Assembly: GCF_001936625.1 (NCBI RefSeq)
Contig: NZ_MSDU01000003.1
Span: 186,001-250,000 of the forward strand
Source: Domibacillus antri
Lineage (GTDB): Bacteria; Bacillota; Bacilli; Bacillales; Domibacillaceae
DNA: 64,000 nt
Direction of reading: 5' to 3'
Position 1 is the stretch's first letter, and the number at the start of each line of letters is the position of its first letter. This document shows, piece after piece, positions 43,187 to 50,215 of this stretch. The notes beneath the pieces are model-generated. The model worked only from the letters and a program-made list of their open reading frames with translations. It searched no databases and was not told the origin of the DNA. A program made the translations under genes and the position numbers.

Positions 43187-44320
43187 TTATCGTACCGCAC
43201 AGCGGTTTGGACCGATTTCCATTTCACGCTGCTTTTCATCGTCCGGGGTGATTTTCCCCATATTCGTCTCACGGATTTCCTGATAAGCATTTGGCTGCGG
43301 CGGCAGATTGCCGGTGACCATTTCTCTGAACACGGCTTCATCTTCTATATTCAAGCCATGATTTTTTTCAGACAGCGTGCCTAATTTTTCTGATACACTG
43401 CCGTCTTCATTCAGCTCTTCCATGATCATAAAGTGAGCCGGAAGTACAATGAGCTCATCCGATAATGCTTTATAGCGTTTGTATAGTGTTTCTCTCAAAT
43501 CGCCGACCCAATCCTCTGCCAATCCTGCAAGGTCAGGTCTTCCGATGGAGTCAATAAAGAGGATGTCTCCGGAAAGTAAATACGTATCATCTATAATAAA
43601 AGAAGTTGATCCAATCGTATGGCCCGGAGAATATAAAGGCTGAATCTGGATCGTCGTATTGCCGATCATGACATCATTACCTTCTTCTAACGGTTCATAT
43701 TGAAAGACTACTTCCGCTGCGTCTTTTGGCGGCAGCCAGTACGTGGCATTGACCGCTTCGGCAATCTGTCTTCCGCCTGAAATATGATCTGCATGAAGAT
43801 GCGTATCAAATACATGCGTAATCGTCGCACTAATTTCCTTCGCAAAGTCCATGTACACGTCTGTCATACGCGTAGCGTCAATAAGGGCGGCTTCTCCATT
43901 TGATACCACCATATAAGAAAGGCATCCTTTTCCGATGCGGACAAACTGATACAGTTCGCCACCGTCTTTTAAATCGCCGACTTTAACCGGCTCTAAATGT
44001 TCACTCCATGCTTTCATGCCGCCTTGAAGATAAGATACAGTTAGTCCTTCCTCTGATAGCATCTCAGCGACCATGATGGATGAACCTTCTTTTGCACATA
44101 TAACTAATACTTCTTTATCTTGAGGGAGCTGCGGTAAAATTTCCTCGACTCCATCCAATAGATCAAAGTAAGGAATGTTTAGGTATTGAACATTTTCCCC
44201 TTCCACTTTCCAGTCCTGAAAAGCATCTTCATTCCGGACATCTAAAATAAAGAACGATTCTTTATTGATGACCTTTTTCGCGACTTCTTTCGTTGTCATT
44301 GGAGTTACTGGCATTCTCAT
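43187..44320 (-). CDS. Rhodanese-MBL fusion, persulfide dioxygenase-like (YrkH-related)
   Basis: A 377-residue protein with an N-terminal rhodanese domain (about 10-115, [11 protein letters not shown] and the loop VICAKEGSS with an active-site Cys) and a metallo-beta-lactamase domain (about 120-330) of the ETHE1/persulfide dioxygenase type: [35 protein letters not shown] and VLPAHF. It likely oxidises glutathione-like or bacillithiol persulfide to sulfite. CstB of Staphylococcus has the same parts in the opposite order. The start is ATG 44320, or ATG 44314, which is better spaced from the GGGGG site. The C-terminal 35 residues are duplicated in the pseudogene at 47045-47150. Confidence 0.83.
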   Translation of the reverse strand: MRMPVTPMTTKEVAKKVINKESFFILDVRNEDAFQDWKVEGENVQYLNIPYFDLLDGVEEILPQLPQDKEVLVICAKEGSSIMVAEMLSEEGLTVSYLQGGMKAWSEHLEPVKVGDLKDGGELYQFVRIGKGCLSYMVVSNGEAALIDATRMTDVYMDFAKEISATITHVFDTHLHADHISGGRQIAEAVNATYWLPPKDAAEVVFQYEPLEEGNDVMIGNTTIQIQPLYSPGHTIGSTSFIIDDTYLLSGDILFIDSIGRPDLAGLAEDWVGDLRETLYKRYKALSDELIVLPAHFMIMEELNEDGSVSEKLGTLSEKNHGLNIEDEAVFREMVTGNLPPQPNAYQEIRETNMGKITPDDEKQREMEIGPNRCAVR

Positions 44321-44362
44321 TTACCCCCTACAGTATATTAAACTTTAAAAATTTTTCTTCTA

Positions 44363-44758
44363 TTAGAATGTTAATGTCACATCAGCATCTTTTGCGAATT
44401 CCAGAAAAGTAACTGCTCCGCCGACTTCAATTCCATCAACAAAAGCATCTTTTTCTAATCCCATAACATCCATTGTCATCTGGCAGCCGATAAAAGTAAC
44501 GCCCATTTCCTGAGCCATTCCCACAAGTTCCGGAATAGAAGGGACATTGGCTTTTTTAAATCCTTCAGCAAAATGCTCTTTCCCTGCCGGCATCGGCAGC
44601 TGCTGGTATGCTTCTTTATGAATGAGGTTAAGTCCTTCAAATGTAAAGAAAATAGCTACTTCTTGATCAGTTGCCGCCGCTGCGGTTGCGATATTGAACA
44701 CCTTGTATGCATCGAATAACCCGCCGTTCGCGGCAATAATTGCTGTTTTTGTACTCAT
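44363..44758 (-). CDS. DsrE-family sulfur relay protein
   Basis: A 131-residue DsrE/DsrF-like protein beginning MSTKTAIIAANGGLFDAYKV, with the conserved Cys in FIGCQMTMDVMGL, likely a persulfide carrier. ATG 44758 follows GGGAGG; its ribosome site lies in the end of the TusA-rhodanese gene region. It is the second DsrE-type protein of the operon (the other is at 45734). Confidence 0.82.
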   Translation of the reverse strand: MSTKTAIIAANGGLFDAYKVFNIATAAAATDQEVAIFFTFEGLNLIHKEAYQQLPMPAGKEHFAEGFKKANVPSIPELVGMAQEMGVTFIGCQMTMDVMGLEKDAFVDGIEVGGAVTFLEFAKDADVTLTF

Positions 44759-44777
44759 GTTCTTTTTCCTCCCTTGT

Positions 44778-45335
44778 TCATACCGTTTTCCCTGTCCAGT
44801 CACGCATGCCAGGCACTACATTGATCAAATGTTTGAATCCTTGTTTCGCCATCGTTTGTGCGGCTAATTCACTTCTTCTGCCTGAATGGCAGATCACATA
44901 AATTAATTCATCTTTCTTTAATTCGCCGGAGCGCTGTTCCACTTCACCAAGTGGAATATGAATGGCACCATTAATGTGCCCCTCTTCGTATTCATCTAAT
45001 TCACGTACATCTAGAATTGTAAGATTTTCACCATTTTCTACTTTTTCTTTAAAGTTCTCTAAAGAAATTTCAGGAATCACCGCAGGTTCTGCTGCAGCGT
45101 TTGCGCCATCTTTACGCAGGAAGTGTCTAAGAACATCACCTTCTGTTTCCGTCCCTAAGTATTCATGGCCTGAGCTTTTTGCCCACGCTTGCAGATCAGC
45201 TGTTGATCCTTTATCTGTCGCTTGAATTTCCAGCACTTGCCCTGCTTCTAAATCCTTCATCGCTTTTTTTGTTTTGACAATCGGCATCGGACAAGCTAAT
45301 CCTTTAGCATCTAATACGAAATCCGTTTGAATCAT
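44778..45335 (-). CDS. TusA-rhodanese fusion, YrkF-like
   Basis: A 185-residue fusion. Residues 1-75 are TusA-like (LACPMPIVKTKKAMKDL, active Cys); residues about 88-185 are a rhodanese domain with ILDVRELDEYEEGHI and the active loop ICHSGRRS. B. subtilis YrkF has the same fusion, which lets sulfur pass from rhodanese Cys to TusA Cys in one protein. An operator-like sequence (45356-45371) lies just upstream of its start. Confidence 0.88.
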   Translation of the reverse strand: MIQTDFVLDAKGLACPMPIVKTKKAMKDLEAGQVLEIQATDKGSTADLQAWAKSSGHEYLGTETEGDVLRHFLRKDGANAAAEPAVIPEISLENFKEKVENGENLTILDVRELDEYEEGHINGAIHIPLGEVEQRSGELKKDELIYVICHSGRRSELAAQTMAKQGFKHLINVVPGMRDWTGKTV

Positions 45336-45355
45336 CTGTATATCCCCCTTTTATT

Positions 45356-45371
45356 TTACCACCATGGGTAT
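45356..45371. promoter_or_regulatory. CstR operator-like site 4
   Basis: TTACCACCATGGGTAT fits WTACC-N6-GGTAT shared by four sites in this operon. It lies 21 bp upstream of the TusA-rhodanese start codon, inside the operon. Confidence 0.5.
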
Positions 45372-45390
45372 ATTTTCGTATAAAATTTTT

Positions 45391-45687
45391 TTATTCTGTC
45401 GGACCCTGCCATTCCATCATTCCGCCCGCCATATTGACCACCTGATAGCCATGATTTTCAAGAAGCTTCGCTGCCATAGAACTTCTGCCGCCTGACCGGC
45501 AAACCATAATATGTTCTTTTGATTTATCAAGATCCTGCAGACGGAATTCCAATAGTCCCAAAGGAATATTCACGGCACCGGGAATTTTCCCGGCTGCTGC
45601 TGCTTCTGTTTCGCGGACATCAATAATAGAAAGATCCTTTTTTTGGCTGACTAACTCTTCTACCTCATTTGACATGATTTGTTTCAT
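45391..45687 (-). CDS. Single-domain rhodanese
   Basis: A 98-residue sulfurtransferase with LSIIDVRETEAAAAGKIPGA and the active loop VCRSGGRSS. It likely moves sulfur between thiosulfate or persulfide and the TusA/DsrE carriers. ATG 45687 follows GGAGGAG; the longer frame has no site. Confidence 0.87.
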   Translation of the reverse strand: MKQIMSNEVEELVSQKKDLSIIDVRETEAAAAGKIPGAVNIPLGLLEFRLQDLDKSKEHIMVCRSGGRSSMAAKLLENHGYQVVNMAGGMMEWQGPTE

Positions 45688-45733
45688 CAAAACTCCTCCT
45701 TCCCCTTTATTCATTTGCTTGTTGCCGCCTTGA

Positions 45734-46216
45734 TTAAATAAACAGGTTTACATTTCCGTCTTCAGCATCCGCTAAATAAGCTGCTACACCCGCATATTCA
45801 ATGTCATCCAGCAATTCTTCCTGCTGCAAACCAAGCAGATCCATCGTCATCGTGCAGGCAACCAGCTTTACATCTTGTTCCTGAGCCATCTCAATCAATT
45901 GCGAAAGCGTCATCGCATTGTGCTTTTTCATGACATGCTTGATCATTTTCGGCCCCATTCCGGCAAAATTCATGTTGGATAAACCCATTTTGTCCGCACC
46001 ACGCGGCATCATTTTCGCAAACATTTTTTCAAGGAATCCTTTTTTCAGCTCCATTGGTTCATCTTTGCGCAAGGCATTTAACCCCCAAAATGTGTGGAAG
46101 ATCGTCACCTCGTGATCGTAAGCTGCTGCGCCGTTTGCAATGATATATGCCGCCATTGCTTTATCATAATCTCCACTGAATAAGACGATCGTTGTTCGTT
46201 TCTTTTGTTCTGTCAT
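45734..46216 (-). CDS. DsrE/DsrF/DrsH-like family protein, YrkE-like
   Basis: A 160-residue protein with KRTTIVLFSGDYDKAMAAY near the start, a Met/Lys-rich middle helix region and the conserved LVACTMTMDLLGL Cys motif. Length and composition fit YrkE of B. subtilis. It is probably peripheral on the membrane or cytosolic and acts as a persulfide carrier. ATG 46216 follows GGAGGCATC. An operator-like site lies 30 bp upstream. Confidence 0.85.
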   Translation of the reverse strand: MTEQKKRTTIVLFSGDYDKAMAAYIIANGAAAYDHEVTIFHTFWGLNALRKDEPMELKKGFLEKMFAKMMPRGADKMGLSNMNFAGMGPKMIKHVMKKHNAMTLSQLIEMAQEQDVKLVACTMTMDLLGLQQEELLDDIEYAGVAAYLADAEDGNVNLFI

Positions 46217-46245
46217 GATGATGCCTCCTCATTTGATATCTACCT

Positions 46246-46261
46246 TTACCTGTATAGGTAT
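46246..46261. promoter_or_regulatory. CstR operator-like site 3
   Basis: TTACCTGTATAGGTAT, matching WTACC-N6-GGTAT, between the TusA gene and the DsrE-like gene. Confidence 0.6.
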
Positions 46262-46280
46262 ATAAAATAGTTAAAAAAAA

Positions 46281-46508
46281 TTAGCCTTTTTGAATGTAGA
46301 AGGTAAACACGTTATCTTCTTCTTTTGAATCGAGGAGCATATGCCCTGTTGATTTTGTCCAGGCTGTCAAATCACTTTTCGCGCCTTTATCCGTTGTTTT
46401 AACTTCCAGAATTTGTCCTGCTTCTAAGTTATTCATGGCTTTTTTCGTTTTCACGATGGGCATTGGACACGCCAGCCCTTTTGCGTCGAGTACTTGATCT
46501 GCGTTCAT
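46281..46508 (-). CDS. TusA-family sulfur carrier
   Basis: A 75-residue TusA protein (LACPMPIVKTKKAMNNL; end EEDNVFTFYIQKG). ATG 46508 follows GGAGG. It is the first enzyme gene after the regulator and has its own promoter and operator at 46533-46570. Confidence 0.88.
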   Translation of the reverse strand: MNADQVLDAKGLACPMPIVKTKKAMNNLEAGQILEVKTTDKGAKSDLTAWTKSTGHMLLDSKEEDNVFTFYIQKG

Positions 46509-46532
46509 GCTTTTTCCTCCGAAATGAATTTT

Positions 46533-46570
46533 ATACCTGTAAGGGTATATTAATATAAAGCAGTTGATTC
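46533..46570 (-). promoter_or_regulatory. Promoter and CstR operator-like site 2
   Basis: ATACCTGTAAGGGTAT (46533-46548) fits WTACC-N6-GGTAT. On the minus strand a TTGACG...TAATAT pair with 17-bp spacing overlaps the operator, so repressor binding would block the promoter of the sulfur genes. Confidence 0.65.
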
Positions 46571-46598
46571 GTCAACCTTATATAATAAATCTTTATTT

Positions 46599-46859
46599 TC
46601 ATCTGCTTTTGACAAGCAGCTCTACGGCTTCTTTCACAAGATTATCCGTACCAACGCCTGTTTCAATGTTTACTCTAATACACTGTTCCAGGTTGGCACT
46701 GACAATAACCCCCATTGTCCGATCAATAGCCCCTCGTACCGCCGATAATTGTGTCACTACGTCACGGCAATCTTTTCCTCCCTCTATCATGTTCAATATT
46801 CCTCTAATTTGTCCTTCAATCCGTTTTAAACGGTTTTCGATTTTTTTATCGTATGACAT
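46599..46859 (-). CDS. cstR: CstR-type persulfide-sensing repressor (CsoR/DUF156 family), YrkD-like
   Basis: An 86-residue all-helical repressor of the CsoR family (RLKRIEGQIRGILNMIEGGKDC). The copper sensor CsoR uses Cys-His-Cys; here the His four residues before the second Cys is Asn (SANLEQC), while both Cys (KDCRDV, EQCIRV) remain. This is the CstR pattern, which forms di- or trisulfide bridges with persulfide. The sulfur-gene context agrees. ATG 46859 follows AAAGGGGA; the longer frame would begin inside the operator. Confidence 0.87.
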   Translation of the reverse strand: MSYDKKIENRLKRIEGQIRGILNMIEGGKDCRDVVTQLSAVRGAIDRTMGVIVSANLEQCIRVNIETGVGTDNLVKEAVELLVKSR

Positions 46860-46913
46860 AACACATGTCCCCTTTTTGTTTTTGATTCGATTGATGTTTT
46901 GTAATACAAAACT

Positions 46914-46937
46914 ATACCCAGTTAGGTATATTGTCAA
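46914..46937 (-). promoter_or_regulatory. Promoter and CstR operator-like site 1
   Basis: ATACCCAGTTAGGTAT (46914-46929) lies directly after a perfect minus-strand -35 TTGACA (46932-46937), between -35 and -10. A repressor bound there would block cstR transcription (autoregulation). Confidence 0.7.
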
Positions 46938-47044
46938 GCGTATTTATTTCTTTTCTTTATACCGAAAAAAGACCTGCTTCAAAAAGCTGGAATGCAGAAA
47001 TTTATATAGAAAAAGCATACAGAGACAGACATCTTTTGGTGACA

Positions 47045-47150
47045 TTATCGAACGGCACAATGGTTTGGGCCGATTTCCATTTCTCTCTGCTGTTTCAGGT
47101 CCGTCATGATTTTGCCCATGTTCATTTGGCGGATCCCTTGATAAAGATTT
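47045..47150 (-). pseudogene. C-terminal remnant of a second rhodanese-MBL gene
   Basis: The minus-strand frame gives [35 protein letters not shown] and a stop. It aligns without gaps to the last 35 residues of the protein at 43187 ([14 protein letters not shown]..., [13 protein letters not shown]). Nothing of the N-terminal 340 residues remains; the homology starts just after the stop codon of the VanZ gene. No start codon or ribosome site serves it. Confidence 0.8.
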
Positions 47151-47154
47151 TCTC

Positions 47155-47652
47155 CTAAAAAACCGGTCCGTTTTTCCGTCGTCTTCTTAACATATAGTGA
47201 ACGGGCGCATAGAGCCAGATAGCGATGACTGCACCGGTAATGTCAAGCAGCACATCACTAACAAGCGCTGTCCGGCCTCCTGTCTGCAGCTGGTGATATT
47301 CATCAAACACTGCATAAAGCCCGGTCAGTAAGAGCGCAATGACCGCTGCTTTCATAAAATGAAGCCGGACAGCTGTTTCGAGGAATCTCGTTAAAGACAC
47401 AGCCAGAATACCAAATAATAGCAAATGGGCAAATTTTCGAATGAGAAACTCCAAAAAATAATAATATCCTCTCTCTTCAACGGAAATCAGCCGGCTCCAA
47501 TACGTCAGTTCCAGCTGTGATAACAGCCCTTTTAGCGGTTCCCCCGGAAGCATAAGCTGAAGCAAAGGGATAAGCGACTGCTGTTCATACGTCTGGGATG
47601 AAAAGAAATAGATCATACACGCTGTTAGTAAAACCAATAAAACAGGTTTCAT
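47155..47652 (-). CDS. VanZ-family membrane protein
   Basis: A 165-residue protein with four membrane helices and the VanZ signature in the last third ([29 protein letters not shown]). VanZ proteins give low-level teicoplanin resistance in enterococci; relatives in bacilli have unknown substrates. ATG 47652 is preceded by a GGGGGAAGAC stretch. The stop touches the pseudogene at 47150. Confidence 0.85.
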   Translation of the reverse strand: MKPVLLVLLTACMIYFFSSQTYEQQSLIPLLQLMLPGEPLKGLLSQLELTYWSRLISVEERGYYYFLEFLIRKFAHLLLFGILAVSLTRFLETAVRLHFMKAAVIALLLTGLYAVFDEYHQLQTGGRTALVSDVLLDITGAVIAIWLYAPVHYMLRRRRKNGPVF

Positions 47653-47843
47653 TGTCTTCCCCCGGTTTGTTTTTTCTCTATCATATGATATTTAACTGGA
47701 ATTAAGGTTCACATTTCTATGAAAAATCCGTTTTATTATTCATGCCCTAGTCTGCAAAACAGGCAGACACCTTATTGTTGATGCATAGGTCCTATTTGCT
47801 TTATACTTGCAGAAAATAGGGATAGTCGAAAGGATGTACATGT

Positions 47844-49574
47844 ATGAGCGAGAATCTTCTTGACTCTTTTTTCCATAAACGGCTTAATGAAGTCTCAATG
47901 CGTATTTTAGAAATGGCTGGACATTTTTTAGACGTAAACACCTTGTTTATTGCCGTGAATGACCATAAACAAAATACCTTTTTACACGTCTCCAATAAAA
48001 ACGAAATCCTTGCGTCCGTAGGTGACTCTCTTCCTTATTACGACACTTACTGCTCGCTTGTCGAACTAAATAACGGTTCCTCTCTTTATATTCAAGACAT
48101 TACCACCCATCCCCTTACCCGGCAGCTAGCTGTAACGAATAATCTTGGGAGCGGTTCTTTTTGTGGTGTGCCGATCTATTTAAAAAATAATGAGATGTAC
48201 GGCACAATTTGCGCGCTCGACCGAAATCATTTTGCTTTGACAAGCGAACAGCTTTATCTGCTGGAGACACTCGGACAATTTCTTTCTTATATTATTGAGC
48301 TAGAGCAGTCTCATTTGACAGATTCTCTCACCGACTTGTTTAACCGGACGTTTTTACATGAATATATGAAAGAATGGGAAGCGAGTGAAGCGTCCATTCA
48401 ATCGCTCGGCTTTTTATTTCTGGATCTGGACCGATTTAAACAGGTGAATGATACGTACGGTCATGAAGCGGGAGATGAGCTGCTGGTCCAGTTTTCCAGA
48501 CGGCTGCAGGAGTGTTTCCCCGCCCGGTATCCGGCCGCGCGCATCAGCGGAGATGAATTTTTAATGATCATGCCGGGTGAAACAAGAGATAGTATTTTAT
48601 CTATGCTGCAGGAATCCGAAGAAACGCTGCGCACACCGTTTATGATTAATGGCACAGCACTTCATTTATCGTTCAGCGCCGGCATCAGTGTTTATCCCGA
48701 TGATGGTGATGATTGGAAACAAATTTTAAAACAGGCGGACATTAGCATGTATCAGGCAAAGCATGCCGGGCGGAATAAAGTATTTTATTATGAGAAAGCT
48801 ATGGATGCCGATTTCCTGCAAAAGATGTCGATTGAGCAAGACCTGCATCGGGCGATTGAATGGAATGAGCTGAAGCTTGTGTTTCAGCCGCAGTTTCACT
48901 TGCACACAGGCGAAATGACTGGAATGGAAGCACTGCTCAGGTGGCATCATCCGAAATTCGGGATCGTACCGCCGCTGCAATTTATTAAAACAGCAGAAGA
49001 AAACGGGTTAATTGTCCCAATTGGTGAATGGGTAGTGGAGGAAGTATGCCGGATTATTCAGCGCTGGGAGGCTGCGAATATGCCCATTTATCCGGTATCC
49101 ATTAACGTATCAACACGCCAGCTGCAAAATGATTTTGTTTCCTTTCTGGAGCGAATGCTGTCGAAGTATGATATTCCGTCGTCCATGATTAACATTGAGC
49201 TGACTGAAAGCTTTTTAGCGGACAGCACCGCGTTTGCGGTATTGAATCAATTTCAGGACCTCTGTGTTGATATCGCGATCGATGATTTTGGTACCGGTTT
49301 TTCATCCCTTAGCTACCTGGAGCGGTTCCCTGTACAGTTTATTAAAATTGATCAATCATTTATTCAACGGATGCTCGACAGTAAAAAGCAGACGGATATT
49401 GTTCACTCCATCATTGTCATGGCGCATGCGCTAGAAGCGAAAACGATTGCGGAAGGGGTAGAAACATCCGAACAGGCTGCCTTATTAAAACAGCTCGGAT
49501 GTGACTGGGCGCAAGGATATCATTTCAGCCAGCCAGTAAATGAAGAAGAATTACGTTCGCTTCTTAAGCGCTAA
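47844..49574 (+). CDS. GAF-GGDEF-EAL cyclic-di-GMP turnover protein
   Basis: A 576-residue cytosolic protein: GAF sensor (about 15-150), GGDEF domain (155-315) and EAL domain (330-576). The cyclase site reads SGDEF (235-239), a changed but potentially active form of GGDEF. The phosphodiesterase site is complete: MEALLRW, INVSTRQL, ELTES, DDFGTGFSSLSYL, IKIDQSFI and AEGVET. Net activity is probably c-di-GMP hydrolysis, possibly switched by the GAF ligand; this is inference. ATG 47844 follows AAAGGATG. Single gene with repeat copy 5 behind it. Confidence 0.9.
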   Translation: MSENLLDSFFHKRLNEVSMRILEMAGHFLDVNTLFIAVNDHKQNTFLHVSNKNEILASVGDSLPYYDTYCSLVELNNGSSLYIQDITTHPLTRQLAVTNNLGSGSFCGVPIYLKNNEMYGTICALDRNHFALTSEQLYLLETLGQFLSYIIELEQSHLTDSLTDLFNRTFLHEYMKEWEASEASIQSLGFLFLDLDRFKQVNDTYGHEAGDELLVQFSRRLQECFPARYPAARISGDEFLMIMPGETRDSILSMLQESEETLRTPFMINGTALHLSFSAGISVYPDDGDDWKQILKQADISMYQAKHAGRNKVFYYEKAMDADFLQKMSIEQDLHRAIEWNELKLVFQPQFHLHTGEMTGMEALLRWHHPKFGIVPPLQFIKTAEENGLIVPIGEWVVEEVCRIIQRWEAANMPIYPVSINVSTRQLQNDFVSFLERMLSKYDIPSSMINIELTESFLADSTAFAVLNQFQDLCVDIAIDDFGTGFSSLSYLERFPVQFIKIDQSFIQRMLDSKKQTDIVHSIIVMAHALEAKTIAEGVETSEQAALLKQLGCDWAQGYHFSQPVNEEELRSLLKR

Positions 49575-49587
49575 AAAGAAAGAAGAA

Positions 49588-49792
49588 GGGGCTGTCTCAA
49601 AAGGTCATGGAGACAGCCTCTTCTTCGTTTCTATGGCCGAATTTCTTGCTCTTTGGGCCGGAATTTCCGATTTTGAGCCGGTTTCCTTGTTATTTGGGCC
49701 GAATTCTCAACAATTCGGCCTTCATGAGGCAGAATCCGGCTTTCATTTCGATAAATCAGCCTAAATAGCTCACAATCCGGCCCTCCCTCTGA
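49588..49792 (+). repeat. Dispersed two-turn repeat, copy 5 (longest)
   Basis: Hairpin GGCTGTCTC...GAGACAGCC (49590-49618), then seven blocks at steps of 21, 20, 21, 20, 21, 21 and 20 bp: CCGAATTTCTTGC, CCGGAATTTCCG, CCGGTTTCCTTG, CCGAATTCTCAAC (central palindrome), CCTTCATGAGGCAG, CTTTCATTTCGATAAATC, CTAAATAGCTCACAATCC. The first half points one way, the second is its inverse. It lies between convergent genes. Confidence 0.85.
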
Positions 49793-49801
49793 CTTTCTCT
49801 T

Positions 49802-50194
49802 TTAAAGCGTTTCCTTTTTCTTTTCAACAATTTGCAGCACTTCTTTATTCGGACCGGCGAAGCGGATCGCCCGGCGGCCCCCTTCACCGATGGTCGGCTG
49901 ATCCGCTAAAAATTGAACGCCTTTCGCCCGCAGTTCCGCTATCGTCTGTTCATAATCTTCCACTGCGAAAGCCAAATGATTGACAATGCCCTGTTCTGCA
50001 TAGGATGCCGCTTGGTTCAGGTCACGAAGCAGCTCGACTTCAAAGCCGGGAAGACCCTCATGCGTTAAAAAAGCAATCTCTTTTGAATGAATCGCTGTTT
50101 TCACCCTCAGCGTAAACCCCAGCACTTCTTCATAAAACGCAATGGACTGATCCATATTTTTAACCATAATTCCAACATGCTCCGGTCTGATCAT
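49802..50194 (-). CDS. VOC (glyoxalase/bleomycin resistance) family protein
   Basis: A 130-residue metal-site protein of the vicinal oxygen chelate fold. It begins IRPEHVGIMVKNMDQSIAFYEEVLGF with a metal-binding His, has EVELLRDL and IVNHLAFAVEDYEQT (His), and ends NKEVLQIVEKK (Glu), a glyoxalase I-like ligand pattern. The substrate is unknown. ATG 50194 has a GGAGG six or seven bases upstream. Confidence 0.82.
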   Translation of the reverse strand: MIRPEHVGIMVKNMDQSIAFYEEVLGFTLRVKTAIHSKEIAFLTHEGLPGFEVELLRDLNQAASYAEQGIVNHLAFAVEDYEQTIAELRAKGVQFLADQPTIGEGGRRAIRFAGPNKEVLQIVEKKKETL

Positions 50195-50215
50195 GTTCTA
50201 CCTCCAAAAAAGATT

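Noticed and set aside
46599-46859. CsoR copper-sensing repressor
   Set aside because: The copper-binding His is replaced by Asn while both Cys remain, and the operon holds only sulfur-transfer genes; this is the CstR pattern.
46564-47109. Plus-strand 181-codon frame over cstR
   Set aside because: It is antisense to cstR and its promoter and has no ribosome site or recognisable motif.
49540-49764. Reading frame of 74 codons across repeat copy 5, and similar frames in copies 3 (35225-35341) and 7
   Set aside because: They start in other genes or touch the terminator hairpin, frames shift between copies, and similarity is explained by the DNA repeat itself.
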